NCBI GenBank assembly: GCA_964650695.1
Contig: CAZYVA010000052.1
Span: forward strand, 1 to 14,553
Length of the DNA stretch: 14,553 nucleotides
Direction: 5' to 3'
Origin: CAZYVA01 sp964650695
GTDB taxonomy: Bacteria > Bacillota > Clostridia > Lachnospirales > Lachnospiraceae
Under the pieces are notes generated by a model. That model ran no database searches. It was not told where the DNA came from and saw only the letters and a list, made by a program, of their open reading frames with translations. Below are positions 14,475 to 14,553 of this stretch, one piece after another. The first letter of the stretch is position 1; the number at the start of each line of letters is the position of its first letter. The position numbers were made by a program, and so were the translations under genes.

Positions 14475-14548
14475 TGGAAGCAACGGGGCTCGAACCCGTG
14501 ACCTCTCGCGTGTGAGGCGAACGCTCATCCCGGCTGAGCTATGCTTCC
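14475..14548 (-). tRNA. tRNA-Val (anticodon CAC)
   Basis: 74-base cloverleaf on the minus strand. Acceptor arms GGAAGCA and TGCTTCC pair fully, with discriminator A. The D arm is GCTC/GAGC. The anticodon stem TTCGC/GCGAG (one T-G pair) encloses loop CTCACAC with anticodon CAC, which reads GUG. The T arm is ACGGG/CCCGT with loop TTCGAGC. The 3' CCA is not encoded. Its promoter lies outside the window. It converges on comFC and the ncRNA. Confidence 0.96.
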
Positions 14549-14553
14549 ATGTC

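Noticed and set aside
1..14553. CRISPR array, insertion sequence or toxin-antitoxin module
   Set aside because: I saw no regularly spaced repeats, transposase motifs, terminal inverted repeats or small paired genes anywhere in the window.

Overview
The window looks like a chromosomal segment from a low-GC Gram-positive of class Clostridia, probably a Lachnospiraceae gut species. The pointers are strong AGGAGG-type ribosome sites, textbook sigma-70/sigma-A promoters, Bacillota-type protein sequences, and the order uvrB-uvrA-mreB/mbl-recD2-comFC. The taxonomic call is inference; the gene identities mostly rest on clear motifs.

Layout. Positions 1-32 hold the first codons of a minus-strand gene that runs off the left edge. 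A roughly 320-base region with divergent promoters separates it from a plus-strand pair, a class I SAM-dependent (RlmI/K-like) methyltransferase and a lipoprotein of unknown function. A tRNA-Arg(ACG) gene follows, with its own near-perfect promoter and a strong intrinsic terminator. Next comes a solitary glycerol kinase (glpK), then a roughly 350-base non-coding interval. That interval holds several stable hairpins and, at its end, a sigma-A promoter whose spacer carries an inverted repeat. This promoter should drive a metal-dependent amidohydrolase.

From 5436 to 14253 five genes are packed head to tail: uvrB and uvrA (overlapping by 4 bases), an MreB/Mbl actin homologue (13-base gap), recD2 (5-base gap) and comFC (overlapping). 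They look like one transcription unit joining nucleotide excision repair, a cell-shape actin, a RecD2 helicase and a competence-type phosphoribosyltransferase-like protein. Directly after comFC, about 200 non-coding bases fold into long GC-rich helices. By position and structure this is a good candidate for the raiA-type noncoding RNA, a class found next to comFC/raiA genes. The window ends with a minus-strand tRNA-Val(CAC) converging on it.

I saw no mobile element, CRISPR array, toxin-antitoxin pair or phage gene. The most interesting material is non-coding: the structured RNA after comFC, the unexplained structured interval after glpK, and the dyad inside the amidohydrolase promoter. Also worth a look are a glycerol kinase lacking the usual PTS-phosphorylated histidine and a shift in strand composition near position 2000.
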